NCBI GenBank assembly: GCA_964490895.1 | Contig: CAZBEI010000032.1 | Location: 1 to 14,585, forward strand | Direction of reading: 5' to 3' | Length of the DNA stretch: 14,585 nucleotides | From: JACRAO01 sp964490895 | GTDB taxonomy: Bacteria; Bdellovibrionota; UBA1018 | Shown here: positions 1-6,553 of the stretch, piece by piece | How the letters are laid out: each line of letters opens with the position of its first letter | How positions within the stretch are numbered: position 1 is the stretch's first letter | The notes under the pieces: generated by a model | The model's database searches: none | What the model saw: the letters and a program-made list of their open reading frames with translations, nothing else | Told to the model about the DNA's origin: nothing | Translations under genes and position numbers: made by a program

Positions 1-1
1 G

Positions 2-316
2 CCTGGCGAAGTAACTCAGGCTCAAAAACAGTTCTCAAGAAATGAAACATGGGTCCTCGAAAAAAAACGGCCTTATATTCCTGTTTCGATTCGTAACGAA
101 GTATCAAAAAAATCTCAAGACCAATGCACCTACATTTCACCGATTACAAAAGAGAGATGTTCCGAGAAAAGATTTTTGCATGTAGAACACCGTGTGCCTT
201 TTGCTAAAGGAGGAAGCTCGCGACTCGAAAATTTAACTTTGCTCTGTGCCACCCATAACTGCCTCAGCGCAGTAGAACAGTTTGGGCTGAAGAAAATGCA
301 GTTGCATTTAAAATGA
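2..316 (+). CDS. HNH endonuclease, C-terminal part (5' end outside window)
   Basis: This is the last 104 codons of a gene entering from the left edge; the frame is open from base 2 and ends at TGA 314-316. The visible part carries a McrA-like HNH nuclease core: Cys42 and Cys53 (counted from base 2) as a likely zinc pair, then the segment LHVEHRVPFAKGG with Glu62-His63, Asn77 in the ENLTLLC stretch, and Cys82/His85-Asn86. This order (C-x10-C, E/D-H, N, C-x2-H-N) is what HNH domains use to bind zinc and a catalytic metal for DNA cleavage. The stop codon overlaps the lpxK ATG as ATGA, so the two are probably translationally coupled. The N-terminal specificity region is not visible, so target and role (restriction, mobile or housekeeping) cannot be told. 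The domain call is firm; whether the gene is intact upstream is unknown. Confidence 0.8.
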   Translation, partial: PGEVTQAQKQFSRNETWVLEKKRPYIPVSIRNEVSKKSQDQCTYISPITKERCSEKRFLHVEHRVPFAKGGSSRLENLTLLCATHNCLSAVEQFGLKKMQLHLK

Positions 317-1260
317 AAACGCTCATTTATCTTTCTCTTTCTTTTGTTTGGTCTTTTACAAACTGGATCCATCGCCTGATCTCAAAGCCCGAAACATTGG
401 GAGTGAGAGTCGTGAGTGTGGGCAATATCCAAGCAGGGGGAGCTGGAAAAACCCCGCTCGTGGTCGAAATTGCACGCGAGGCTTTGGAGAGGGGACTTCG
501 TCCTTGTATTTTAATCAGAGGCTACAAAAGTATATGGGAAAAGACGGGCGGTGTGCTTTTGCCACAAGCGAAGACTCCCTTTGTTTCGGAGTGTGGCGAT
601 GAAGCGGCCTTGCTCCATGAGCTTTTGCCCACGATCCCCATTGGGGTGGGAAGAAATCGAGTGGAGTCCTTTCGGAAAATAAAAGCGCTCTCGCCCGTTG
701 ATTTAGTGCTTTTGGACGATGGCTTCCAAAATCATCAAATCAAAAAAGATTTAGAGATCGTTGTGCTCACTTCGCAACGGCCTTACGAGAGAGTTTTTAG
801 AGATTTTTTTTCGGCTTTAAAAAAAGCAGACCTCATTGTTTGGACTAAAGGCAAAAGGGAGCCTCCGGGGTGGGAGGTCCAAGTCAAATTTGAGTTACCC
901 AACATTCAAAATCAAAAAAAAATGTCAACCGTGTCTCCAGAGCTCGCTTGCCAAAGTATTTTTTTAGTTACTGCAGTGGGCTCGCCAAGTTCCGTCTATG
1001 AGACTGTCCTCCAATCTGGCTACGAAATCAAAGAACACCTTGTGTTTCCAGATCATTACACTTATAAAAAAGAAGAAATTCTAAAAATCCTAGACCAGGC
1101 AAAAAAGCACAGCTGCGCAGTGGCCTTGACTGGAAAAGATTGGGTCAAGTGGAAAGAGCATGGGGTTTTGCTTACTCAAGTGATTGTTTTAGAGCCTAAA
1201 ACTGTTTTCGTGAAAGGACGTAAACTCTGGAATCAAAAGCTTTGGGAAAAATCTTCTTAG
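313..1260 (+). CDS. lpxK: Tetraacyldisaccharide 4'-kinase LpxK (lipid A synthesis)
   Basis: LpxK phosphorylates the 4' position of the tetraacyldisaccharide lipid A precursor with ATP at the inner face of the cytoplasmic membrane. The 315-residue product has the usual length and layout: a hydrophobic N-terminal anchor (about residues 1-24), a P-loop GNIQAGGAGKT (37-47), GDEAALL around residue 96, the Walker B-type DDGFQNH (135-141), and a late FPDHYTY (245-251) whose His248 fits the catalytic His region of the family. TGKDWVK follows, matching the family T-E/G-K-D block. The start is ATG 313, overlapping the HNH stop codon; there is no clear Shine-Dalgarno sequence, consistent with coupling. 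The end overlaps the acyltransferase by 19 bases. One oddity is that the loop normally reading LP-x-G-PLRE before the SAL-x-x-AD segment is shortened to ERVFRDFFSALKKAD. The family call is secure; full kinase activity is inferred. Confidence 0.93.
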   Translation: MKTLIYLSLSFVWSFTNWIHRLISKPETLGVRVVSVGNIQAGGAGKTPLVVEIAREALERGLRPCILIRGYKSIWEKTGGVLLPQAKTPFVSECGDEAALLHELLPTIPIGVGRNRVESFRKIKALSPVDLVLLDDGFQNHQIKKDLEIVVLTSQRPYERVFRDFFSALKKADLIVWTKGKREPPGWEVQVKFELPNIQNQKKMSTVSPELACQSIFLVTAVGSPSSVYETVLQSGYEIKEHLVFPDHYTYKKEEILKILDQAKKHSCAVALTGKDWVKWKEHGVLLTQVIVLEPKTVFVKGRKLWNQKLWEKSS

Positions 1261-2144
1261 CGGGGTTAAAATTTTTGGGTTGGGTTTATTATTACCAACC
1301 TTATTTTTTAAAAAAATCTTGGGGAAAATTACTCGGGTTTTTTTTGAGAGCTCTCAGACTCAGAGCCTCTGTCGTGCGTAAAAACTTGGATATTGCATTT
1401 CCAAAAGATCCTTTGATTAAAAATGATTTATTTAAAGCAGCTTATTTCCATTTGGCCACTCTTTTTTTCGAAGTCTTAATGCTTTTCGGGCCGTTGCCCT
1501 ATTTTATTCGAAAAAAGGTGAGAGTCATTGGAATGGAAAACTGGAAAAAAATAACAGCTAAAGGACAAGGTGTTTTTTTTGTTTCAAGTCATGTGGGGAA
1601 TTGGGAGATCATGGCAGCCATAGCTTACCATTATGAAATGGATCTCATGCTGGTGACAAAAAAGTTAAAACCCGCGTGGCTTCATCATGCTATCGAAGAT
1701 GCGAGAGCTCGTCTCGGAGTAAAGGCAGCCTATGAGCCTAAGACGCTAAAAGATATTTTTGCACATCTTAAAAAGGGTGGGGCCGTGGGCTTCGTCTTAG
1801 ATCAATACACAGGTCCTCCTGTGAGTGTTCGAGTTCCATTTTTTGGAGTGCCTGTAGGAACCAGCGCTGTTTTAGCAACTTTAGTGAAAAGAACAGGCGC
1901 TCCCGTGTTGCCCGTGGTCAATTATAGAGATGCAAAGGGTGGGCATGTCATTGAAATAGGGGCCCCACTTGAGTGGATCTCGCGAGAAAATATAGACACT
2001 GAGATAGTTGCAAATACCGCACATTATGTCTCTATTTTAGAAACCCATGTGCGAGCACATCCGGAACAATGGCTTTGGATTCACAACCGGTTTAAGGGAG
2101 ATCTGTCCACTGAAATTGGGAAAAACTTCGGACGTAGACAATAA
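1242..2144 (+). CDS. LpxL/HtrB-type lipid A (lysophospholipid) acyltransferase
   Basis: This is a 300-residue member of the LpxL/LpxM/HtrB family, which adds secondary acyl chains to lipid A from acyl-ACP at the inner membrane. It has a hydrophobic N-terminal segment (about 5-40), the family block VVRKNLDIAFP (44-54), the catalytic H-x4-E motif HVGNWE (His117, Glu122), FVLDQYTGPP (184-193), VPFFGVPVGT (198-207) and the C-terminal HPEQWLWIHNRFK (273-285). The start is TTG 1242, inside the end of lpxK; no ATG lies near the expected N-terminus, and the TTG start gives the normal family length. The 19-base overlap with lpxK indicates one transcript and related function. Acyl chain length and position (LpxL or LpxM role) cannot be read from sequence, so no symbol is given. 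A phosphatidylinositol mannoside-type acyltransferase is a less likely alternative, since the same fold family includes these. Confidence 0.9.
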   Translation: MGKIFLAGLKFLGWVYYYQPYFLKKSWGKLLGFFLRALRLRASVVRKNLDIAFPKDPLIKNDLFKAAYFHLATLFFEVLMLFGPLPYFIRKKVRVIGMENWKKITAKGQGVFFVSSHVGNWEIMAAIAYHYEMDLMLVTKKLKPAWLHHAIEDARARLGVKAAYEPKTLKDIFAHLKKGGAVGFVLDQYTGPPVSVRVPFFGVPVGTSAVLATLVKRTGAPVLPVVNYRDAKGGHVIEIGAPLEWISRENIDTEIVANTAHYVSILETHVRAHPEQWLWIHNRFKGDLSTEIGKNFGRRQ

Positions 2145-2188
2145 GAATAGGATCCCATAAAATGAGATGAAACTTGGATGGATCCAAA

Positions 2189-3208
2189 ATGCAATGTGTC
2201 ATTCTAGGCCTAGTCCTTATTTTATTGCAGCTCAGTTGTGCAGGCCCAAAGCTCAATAAAGAAGACATGGATGTTTTAAAACATAAGGAACTTTCTAAAG
2301 AACTTTTAGCTCAATTTGAAGTCAAAGAGTTTGAGCTAAAAAAACCACCTGTGGTGGAGCCTTCTCTAGCACCTGTTGTAAAAGTTGCCAAAAAATCGCA
2401 AAAAAAGAAAAAATCCCCATTGCCGACTCCCTCGGCTCTCGAAATTCCACCCATGCCTATGCCAAGTCCTCATTTTTTTATTCCCTCTCGGAGTCCTGTC
2501 AAAACCCCAATTTTTCCCTCCGAAAAGTTAGTTCTCGAAATTACTTATTTCGGAGTGTCGGCAGGAATTTTTACGCTCAAAGTTTTGCCCTATAAGAGTG
2601 TGCATGAGCGAAAGGTCTACCACATCCAGGGAAATGCAAAGAGTTCAAAACTCTTTAGCCTTTTTTACACATTAGACGATACAGTCGAAACTTTTTTAGA
2701 CTATGATGGACTTTTTTCGCATCGATTTCACATCGTTTTAGATGAGACAAAACAGACGAGAGATTCTTTGGAGCTTTATGATTCGGAAGGGAAAAGAATG
2801 TTTTATTGGAATCGCTGGAATCATAAGACCAAGGGATACACAGAGATTAAAGATTTTTTTCCCATGGAGCCTTTTCCTCAAGATAGCCTTTCGGCTCTGT
2901 ACTATTTGAGGACGCTTAAGTACCAAGAGGGTACGGTGATACGGTTTCCAGTGGCCTCTGAGGGTAAGTGTTGGGAGGCCGTGGTGACTTTAGAGCGAAA
3001 AGAGATGCTCAAAACCCCCTTGGGTCGCATCCCGACCCTCGTTTTAAAACTAGAGGCTCAATACCAGGGCATTTTACAAAAGCGAGGGGACAGTTTTTTA
3101 TGGCTCTCCGATGACGAAAGGCGGATCCCGCTTCGCCTCGAAGCAAAGGTCAAAATCGGTACAGTGGTGGCTGCTCTGAAGGCGTATGAGCCTGGAGTAG
3201 CCCCCTAA
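2189..3208 (+). CDS. DUF3108 family lipoprotein
   Basis: With ATG 2189 this is a 339-residue protein beginning with a hydrophobic export signal that ends LLQLSC, so Cys17 is a probable lipidation site; the -3 residue is Gln instead of the usual Leu, Val or Ile. A TTG at 2174 is an alternative start, adding MDGSK and giving the signal a positive charge. Residues about 50-108 are a Lys/Pro-rich linker (KKSQKKKK followed by many Pro), long enough to span away from the membrane. From about residue 109 the DUF3108 domain begins with FPSEKL and TYFGVSAG (119-126) and runs to the C-terminus as a predicted beta-rich fold. DUF3108 proteins are periplasmic or outer-membrane associated and of unknown function. 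The gene lies 29-44 bases after the acyltransferase in the same direction, so it is likely co-transcribed and envelope related. The domain call is good; function is not assigned. Confidence 0.82.
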   Translation: MQCVILGLVLILLQLSCAGPKLNKEDMDVLKHKELSKELLAQFEVKEFELKKPPVVEPSLAPVVKVAKKSQKKKKSPLPTPSALEIPPMPMPSPHFFIPSRSPVKTPIFPSEKLVLEITYFGVSAGIFTLKVLPYKSVHERKVYHIQGNAKSSKLFSLFYTLDDTVETFLDYDGLFSHRFHIVLDETKQTRDSLELYDSEGKRMFYWNRWNHKTKGYTEIKDFFPMEPFPQDSLSALYYLRTLKYQEGTVIRFPVASEGKCWEAVVTLERKEMLKTPLGRIPTLVLKLEAQYQGILQKRGDSFLWLSDDERRIPLRLEAKVKIGTVVAALKAYEPGVAP

Positions 3209-3226
3209 AGGGCATTTCATTTTTTT
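3200..3226 (+). terminator. Weak candidate rho-independent terminator
   Basis: GCCC (3200-3203) and GGGC (3210-3213) can pair around a six-base loop containing the DUF3108 stop codon. ATTTCATTTTTT follows to 3226. The stem is only 4 bp and the T run starts late, so this is marginal. It lies where two convergent genes meet, where a terminator would be expected. Confidence 0.3.
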
Positions 3227-4356
3227 GAAAACATCTCAATCTGTAGGGGTGTATGAGGTGGCAGACGAACTATAGTGGTTGAGTAAATCTCTAACATGCC
3301 TTCTGGGTTCACGTGTGAACCCGCAGCACCCGCAAAATCAGAATGTATGGGCTCGAATATTTTTGACGATAGAAACGTCAATGAGGGTAGAAGCGGAGTA
3401 CCATTTTTAGACTGCTTAAGTTCACCTACCAAAAACAAATCTGCTATATTTTTTCCTTTGTTGAAGTTATTACGATTCCCATCTCCATTGCGGCCAAGGC
3501 CTAATAAAAATAAACGGTTTGTTTCACATTCTGTAATAAAATTAATGGACTGATAATTGGTCCGATTTTGAATAGACCAAGTATACTTTTTTTGTCCCCT
3601 CCCTAAATCTAGCCCGATCAAATCAAAGCCCCAGTCCCTGCTTGTTGCATTAGGGTCAGTAATGCTAGAAATATACAATCCTATTTTACTTAATTCTTGA
3701 AATCCCACCGCCATTACATATTTCTCGCTAAATGGACCAGACTGGATTTTAGCCACTGCAACTGCGCCAACATCAGAGAGATGTTCCTTTAAATCCACAG
3801 TAGCAATGGGTTTGAGGGGTAGTTTAGGAGAAAGTTCTTGGATCTGATAAATCGAAACTTGATTTGTAGGCACAAATACATACTGTCCGACAGCCTGGAT
3901 ACCATCCGTGTGTTCTTCTTTACTGTTCTGACCACGGCTATTATAATTTTGAAAAAGCAGTCCTAGTAAATCTACAACATGGAGATTAAATCCTATTGAA
4001 GTATCAGACTCTGATGTCCCCGCGATAAAAAAGCTTTCGGGTTGAGAAAGTTTAGTAATTCCTTGAAGATGGCCATTATTACAGTTTTGGATGTTTTCGC
4101 AAGTGTAGGTCTTTTCTCCAGCTACACTTTCCTTTACTGCTTGTTCAATATCCTTTAGAACTGCCACCTCTTTGGGAATGTCAGATAACTCTAAAAATTG
4201 CTTTTGGACTTGATCCGCACATTTGTTAAATTGGGTTTCTTTGGGTCCTGCAAATAAATATTCTGTGTTGATTAAAAATACTACCAAACAGATGAGCCAG
4301 TGATTGTGCTTTTTCAGGGTTCTCGCTCCATTTCTTGCCGCATTCTTTATCATCAT
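3217..4356 (-). CDS. Exported beta-propeller-like protein of unknown function
   Basis: This is a 379-residue minus-strand protein. A basic N-terminus (RNGARTLKKH) is followed by a hydrophobic segment ending LFAG (about 20-37), fitting a Sec signal peptide with a long n-region. The mature part has five features of note: a Cys-containing N-terminal section (Cys46, Cys86, Cys92); HTDGIQAVGQYVFVP (149-163), which resembles a strand motif found in some bacterial beta-propellers; repeated hydrophobic beta strands such as YVMAVGF and RLFLLGLGRNG; Cys277; and SDFAGAAGSHVNPEGMLEIY (339-358), another propeller-like element. No catalytic motif is visible. It is convergent with the DUF3108 gene (8 bases between stops) and divergent from the metalloprotease gene. 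The start is the first of two adjacent ATGs, with an extended -10 box about 20 bases upstream. The coding call is good; the fold is inference and the function unknown. Confidence 0.75.
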   Translation of the reverse strand: MMIKNAARNGARTLKKHNHWLICLVVFLINTEYLFAGPKETQFNKCADQVQKQFLELSDIPKEVAVLKDIEQAVKESVAGEKTYTCENIQNCNNGHLQGITKLSQPESFFIAGTSESDTSIGFNLHVVDLLGLLFQNYNSRGQNSKEEHTDGIQAVGQYVFVPTNQVSIYQIQELSPKLPLKPIATVDLKEHLSDVGAVAVAKIQSGPFSEKYVMAVGFQELSKIGLYISSITDPNATSRDWGFDLIGLDLGRGQKKYTWSIQNRTNYQSINFITECETNRLFLLGLGRNGDGNRNNFNKGKNIADLFLVGELKQSKNGTPLLPSLTFLSSKIFEPIHSDFAGAAGSHVNPEGMLEIYSTTIVRLPPHTPLQIEMFSKK

Positions 4357-4374
4357 CTAAGTAAATACGTCAAG

Positions 4375-4383
4375 ATTATAGCA
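4375..4383 (-). promoter_or_regulatory. Extended -10 promoter for the minus-strand exported protein
   Basis: Read on the minus strand, bases 4383-4375 are TGCTATAAT, a perfect TATAAT box with the TGn extension. There is no good -35 match 16-18 bases upstream, which is typical of extended -10 promoters. Transcription would start near 4368, leaving only about 12 nt before the ATG at 4356, and no Shine-Dalgarno sequence is visible in that short leader. Confidence 0.5.
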
Positions 4384-4394
4384 AAGTAGAGAAC

Positions 4395-4411
4395 ATTAAA
4401 TATTAAATATT
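4395..4411. repeat. 7-bp AT-only tandem repeat in the divergent intergenic region
   Basis: ATTAAAT occurs twice in tandem (4395-4401, 4402-4408) followed by ATT. It lies between two divergent genes, upstream of the minus-strand extended -10 box, where it could act as an UP-like element or a regulator site. It could equally be a chance feature of AT-rich spacer DNA. Confidence 0.5.
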
Positions 4412-4445
4412 GATTTATTCTGAGTTTTTGTATATGAGCTCATGC

Positions 4446-5522
4446 ATGAAGCAAGTCATATTTTTAGTGGGTTTTTCTCTGTTTTTTACACAGTCTTTAG
4501 TTGCCGGAGGTGTTAAGAGAAAACTAGAAAGTCTTTGCCTCAATTGCTCGGTAGAAATTTCGAGGGTTTTCGAGGATTATCAGGGAAAAGACTTACCAGG
4601 GCAAAAGGCTGTTTTGATCACTATTCCTCAATTGGGGGCACCCGGGAGTTTTACTCTAGGCAATCAATTAGCTTTCGAAAAATACTATAATCTTTTAGAT
4701 CAATCGAAGGCAGGGAAGTCGCTGATCAATCGTTTATTGGCCAATCAAAGGGCATTATTAAAGAAGTTGAGTTTCTGTTTGTTCTATCATATCGCTGTCG
4801 AAAATTTAAATTCTAATGAGCCTCTTTGGGAAATAGAAGGCCGAGAGCCCCATGATCTTTACGGAGTTTTTCACTCCGATGGAGAGACTGCAGTCATCGC
4901 TCTGAACAACTACCAGGAATTTCAGGGTGGAGTTTATAGCTTTACCCATGAGCTCTTTCATCTTTTAGATGGGCACCCGTGGAGTCAGAGGGTTTTCGAT
5001 GATTCAGCACCTTTATTGGAAAGAGTGGGAGTAGAAATGAGAGCGGTTTTGGCAGAAATGGCTCTTTATCAGGAGTTTAAATCTCAAGAAATTTTCCCCA
5101 ACAGAGATGTTTTCGAAAAAAATAGTTTCCATGAAAAATATCTGAAAGGGGAAAAAATTGACTCTGAAAAGTTATTTGATTATACGCTAGAGTCCCTTTA
5201 TCCAACAAAGGAATTAAAGTTTGTGTCTCTGGAGGGTTTGACGACGAGTTATCTTTTGTACCATCTGTTATCCGAAAAGTCAGACGGAAAATTTCCATAC
5301 GAACAAATCAGATACACACAGGACTCAAAGCAAATCCAAGCCGTATATAAAGAAAACACAGATTTACAGCGCAAAATAAAATCAGAGTTAGCAAACTCTG
5401 GTGGTCTAAAAAAATGGATGGAAACAAGCGGTGTTTCAGATCTTTCTCAATTAAGAGACACAGGTTTTAACGTAGGCGGTGGGCCTAAATCTCGAAACGG
5501 CGGGGACAAGCCCAGGCACTAA
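4446..5522 (+). CDS. Exported putative zinc metalloprotease (HExxH)
   Basis: The chosen start, ATG 4446, gives 358 residues and begins directly with a signal peptide, MKQVIFLVGFSLFFTQSLVAG; GAG at 4436-4438 sits 7 bases upstream. The frame stays open to a TTG at 4410 and an ATG at 4434. The mature protein contains FTHELFHLLDGH, a zincin signature in which His168, Glu169 and His172 would bind zinc and activate water. A helix with Glu192, Glu197 and Glu204 follows (ERVGVEMRAVLAEMALYQEF) and could supply the third ligand as in gluzincins. The HExxH+His spacing (His at position 10) does not match the metzincin HExxHxxGxxH/D. The C-terminal tail is polar and glycine-rich. I do not recognise a named peptidase family. 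It sits alone between the propeller-like gene and the heptosyltransferase. Protease activity is inferred from the motif only; substrates are unknown. Confidence 0.78.
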   Translation: MKQVIFLVGFSLFFTQSLVAGGVKRKLESLCLNCSVEISRVFEDYQGKDLPGQKAVLITIPQLGAPGSFTLGNQLAFEKYYNLLDQSKAGKSLINRLLANQRALLKKLSFCLFYHIAVENLNSNEPLWEIEGREPHDLYGVFHSDGETAVIALNNYQEFQGGVYSFTHELFHLLDGHPWSQRVFDDSAPLLERVGVEMRAVLAEMALYQEFKSQEIFPNRDVFEKNSFHEKYLKGEKIDSEKLFDYTLESLYPTKELKFVSLEGLTTSYLLYHLLSEKSDGKFPYEQIRYTQDSKQIQAVYKENTDLQRKIKSELANSGGLKKWMETSGVSDLSQLRDTGFNVGGGPKSRNGGDKPRH

Positions 5523-5563
5523 CCCTGTTTTTGCTCGCCATTTAGTGTTAAGAATATGACAAG

Positions 5564-6553
5564 ATGGCCAACATCCTCGTTCGCTCCCCCAATTGGATTG
5601 GAGATCAGATTTTAGCCTATCCCTTTTTTTATGCGTTAAGGCAAAGTCATCCCGATGCTTTTATCGCCAGTGTCTGTGTGGAGTGGGTCAAAGATTTACA
5701 GTATAAAAACCTAGTGGATGAGGTCTTTGTTTTACCGCGCGCTTTTCAAAACACTGTATTAGAAAAATTTAAAATTTTAGAAGAGGGAGCTCGAAAATTA
5801 AGAGCCCTCAAAAAATGGGACTTAGCGATTTCTCTGCCGAACTCACTCTCATCACAGTGGCTTCTGTATCGTTCCCAAGCAAGAGTAAAAAGAGTTTATG
5901 GAGGAGAGGAGAAAAGCCTTCACCGTGCTCAAGCTTATCTCAACCTTGTGTTGAGCTTTCAATCAGAGACCGAAAGTTTAGAGTCCATCCTAAAAAATGA
6001 CTTTGATCCTTCGAAGGAGTGGCCCGAGGTAGAACCCCTTGAGCCGGTGGGAGACCCGTATTGGGTTTTAGCTCCGGGCTCGCGGGCCCAATCTAGAACT
6101 TGGCCCATCGACTCCTTTCTAGAGTTAGCACGGAAAATTTATCAAGAGACAAAATGGAAAGGTTTGGTGGTTGGAGGGTTAAAGGAGATTCCTTTGGCAG
6201 AGTATTTAGTAAAAAATGCGCCTGCTTTTTTGTCTGATTGGACTTCGCAGGGGTCTGCAGCGTCATTATGGAAAATTTTTAAAAATGCTAAATTTACAGT
6301 CTCCAATGACTCAGGTTTGGCTCATTTGGCTTCTCTTTGTGGTTCTTTTGTCCAAGTGGTTTGGGGAGCTGGAAATCCAGAGCATACCCGCCCCCTGGGT
6401 CCAGGGAGGGTTCAAATTTTTACTCAGCCTGTAGATTGTTGGCCCTGCGAAAAAAATGATTGCCAAAAAAAGGGGCCTCTGAAATTACTGTGTCTCAAGG
6501 AAAGTAAGGCTCAGGACGTTTGGGAGGAGATCAGCCGTGGGCTTAGCGACTGA
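5564..6553 (+). CDS. GT9 ADP-heptose:LPS heptosyltransferase (WaaF-like)
   Basis: This is a 329-residue glycosyltransferase family 9 protein. The family transfers heptose from ADP-L-glycero-D-manno-heptose onto the LPS inner core at the cytoplasmic face of the inner membrane. The N-terminal Rossmann domain opens ILVRSPNWIGDQILAYPFF, with the WIGD motif at 11-14. The second domain has VLAPGSRAQSRTWP (168-181), the donor-site SNDSGLAHLASLCG (247-260) and WGAGNPEHTRPLGP (267-280). A cysteine cluster at 292, 295, 300 and 310 near the C-terminus is also common in WaaF-type enzymes. ATG 5564 has only a weak ribosome-binding site. The gene overlaps the next glycosyltransferase by 17 bases. Heptosyltransferase II is the best match, but heptosyltransferase I or III roles are not excluded, so no symbol is assigned. 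Confidence 0.88.
   Translation: MANILVRSPNWIGDQILAYPFFYALRQSHPDAFIASVCVEWVKDLQYKNLVDEVFVLPRAFQNTVLEKFKILEEGARKLRALKKWDLAISLPNSLSSQWLLYRSQARVKRVYGGEEKSLHRAQAYLNLVLSFQSETESLESILKNDFDPSKEWPEVEPLEPVGDPYWVLAPGSRAQSRTWPIDSFLELARKIYQETKWKGLVVGGLKEIPLAEYLVKNAPAFLSDWTSQGSAASLWKIFKNAKFTVSNDSGLAHLASLCGSFVQVVWGAGNPEHTRPLGPGRVQIFTQPVDCWPCEKNDCQKKGPLKLLCLKESKAQDVWEEISRGLSD
6524..6530 (+). promoter_or_regulatory. Strong Shine-Dalgarno deciding the GTG start of the GT4 gene
   Basis: The purine run GAGGAGA lies inside the end of the heptosyltransferase gene, about 6-7 bases before GTG 6537. It supports the non-ATG start and the 17-base gene overlap over the later in-frame ATG at 6570. Confidence 0.6.

Noticed and set aside
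130..372. 80-codon minus-strand open frame across the HNH/lpxK junction
   Set aside because: The plus strand there encodes a clear HNH domain and the LpxK N-terminus; the minus frame shows no domain or start signal.
914..922. A9 run in lpxK, similar A or T runs of 8-9 in lpxK (803-810), the acyltransferase (about 1338-1345, 1573-1580) and the J-like gene (13952-13960), suggesting phase-variable slippage
   Set aside because: Runs of this size are spread over many housekeeping genes in an A/T-rich sequence, and all reading frames are intact. Without strain comparison there is no reason to call them contingency loci.
5523..5563. Promoter for the heptosyltransferase in the short gap before it
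   Set aside because: TTGCTC with a 17-base spacing puts the -10 region so close to the ATG that transcription would start inside the gene; any promoter must lie further upstream.
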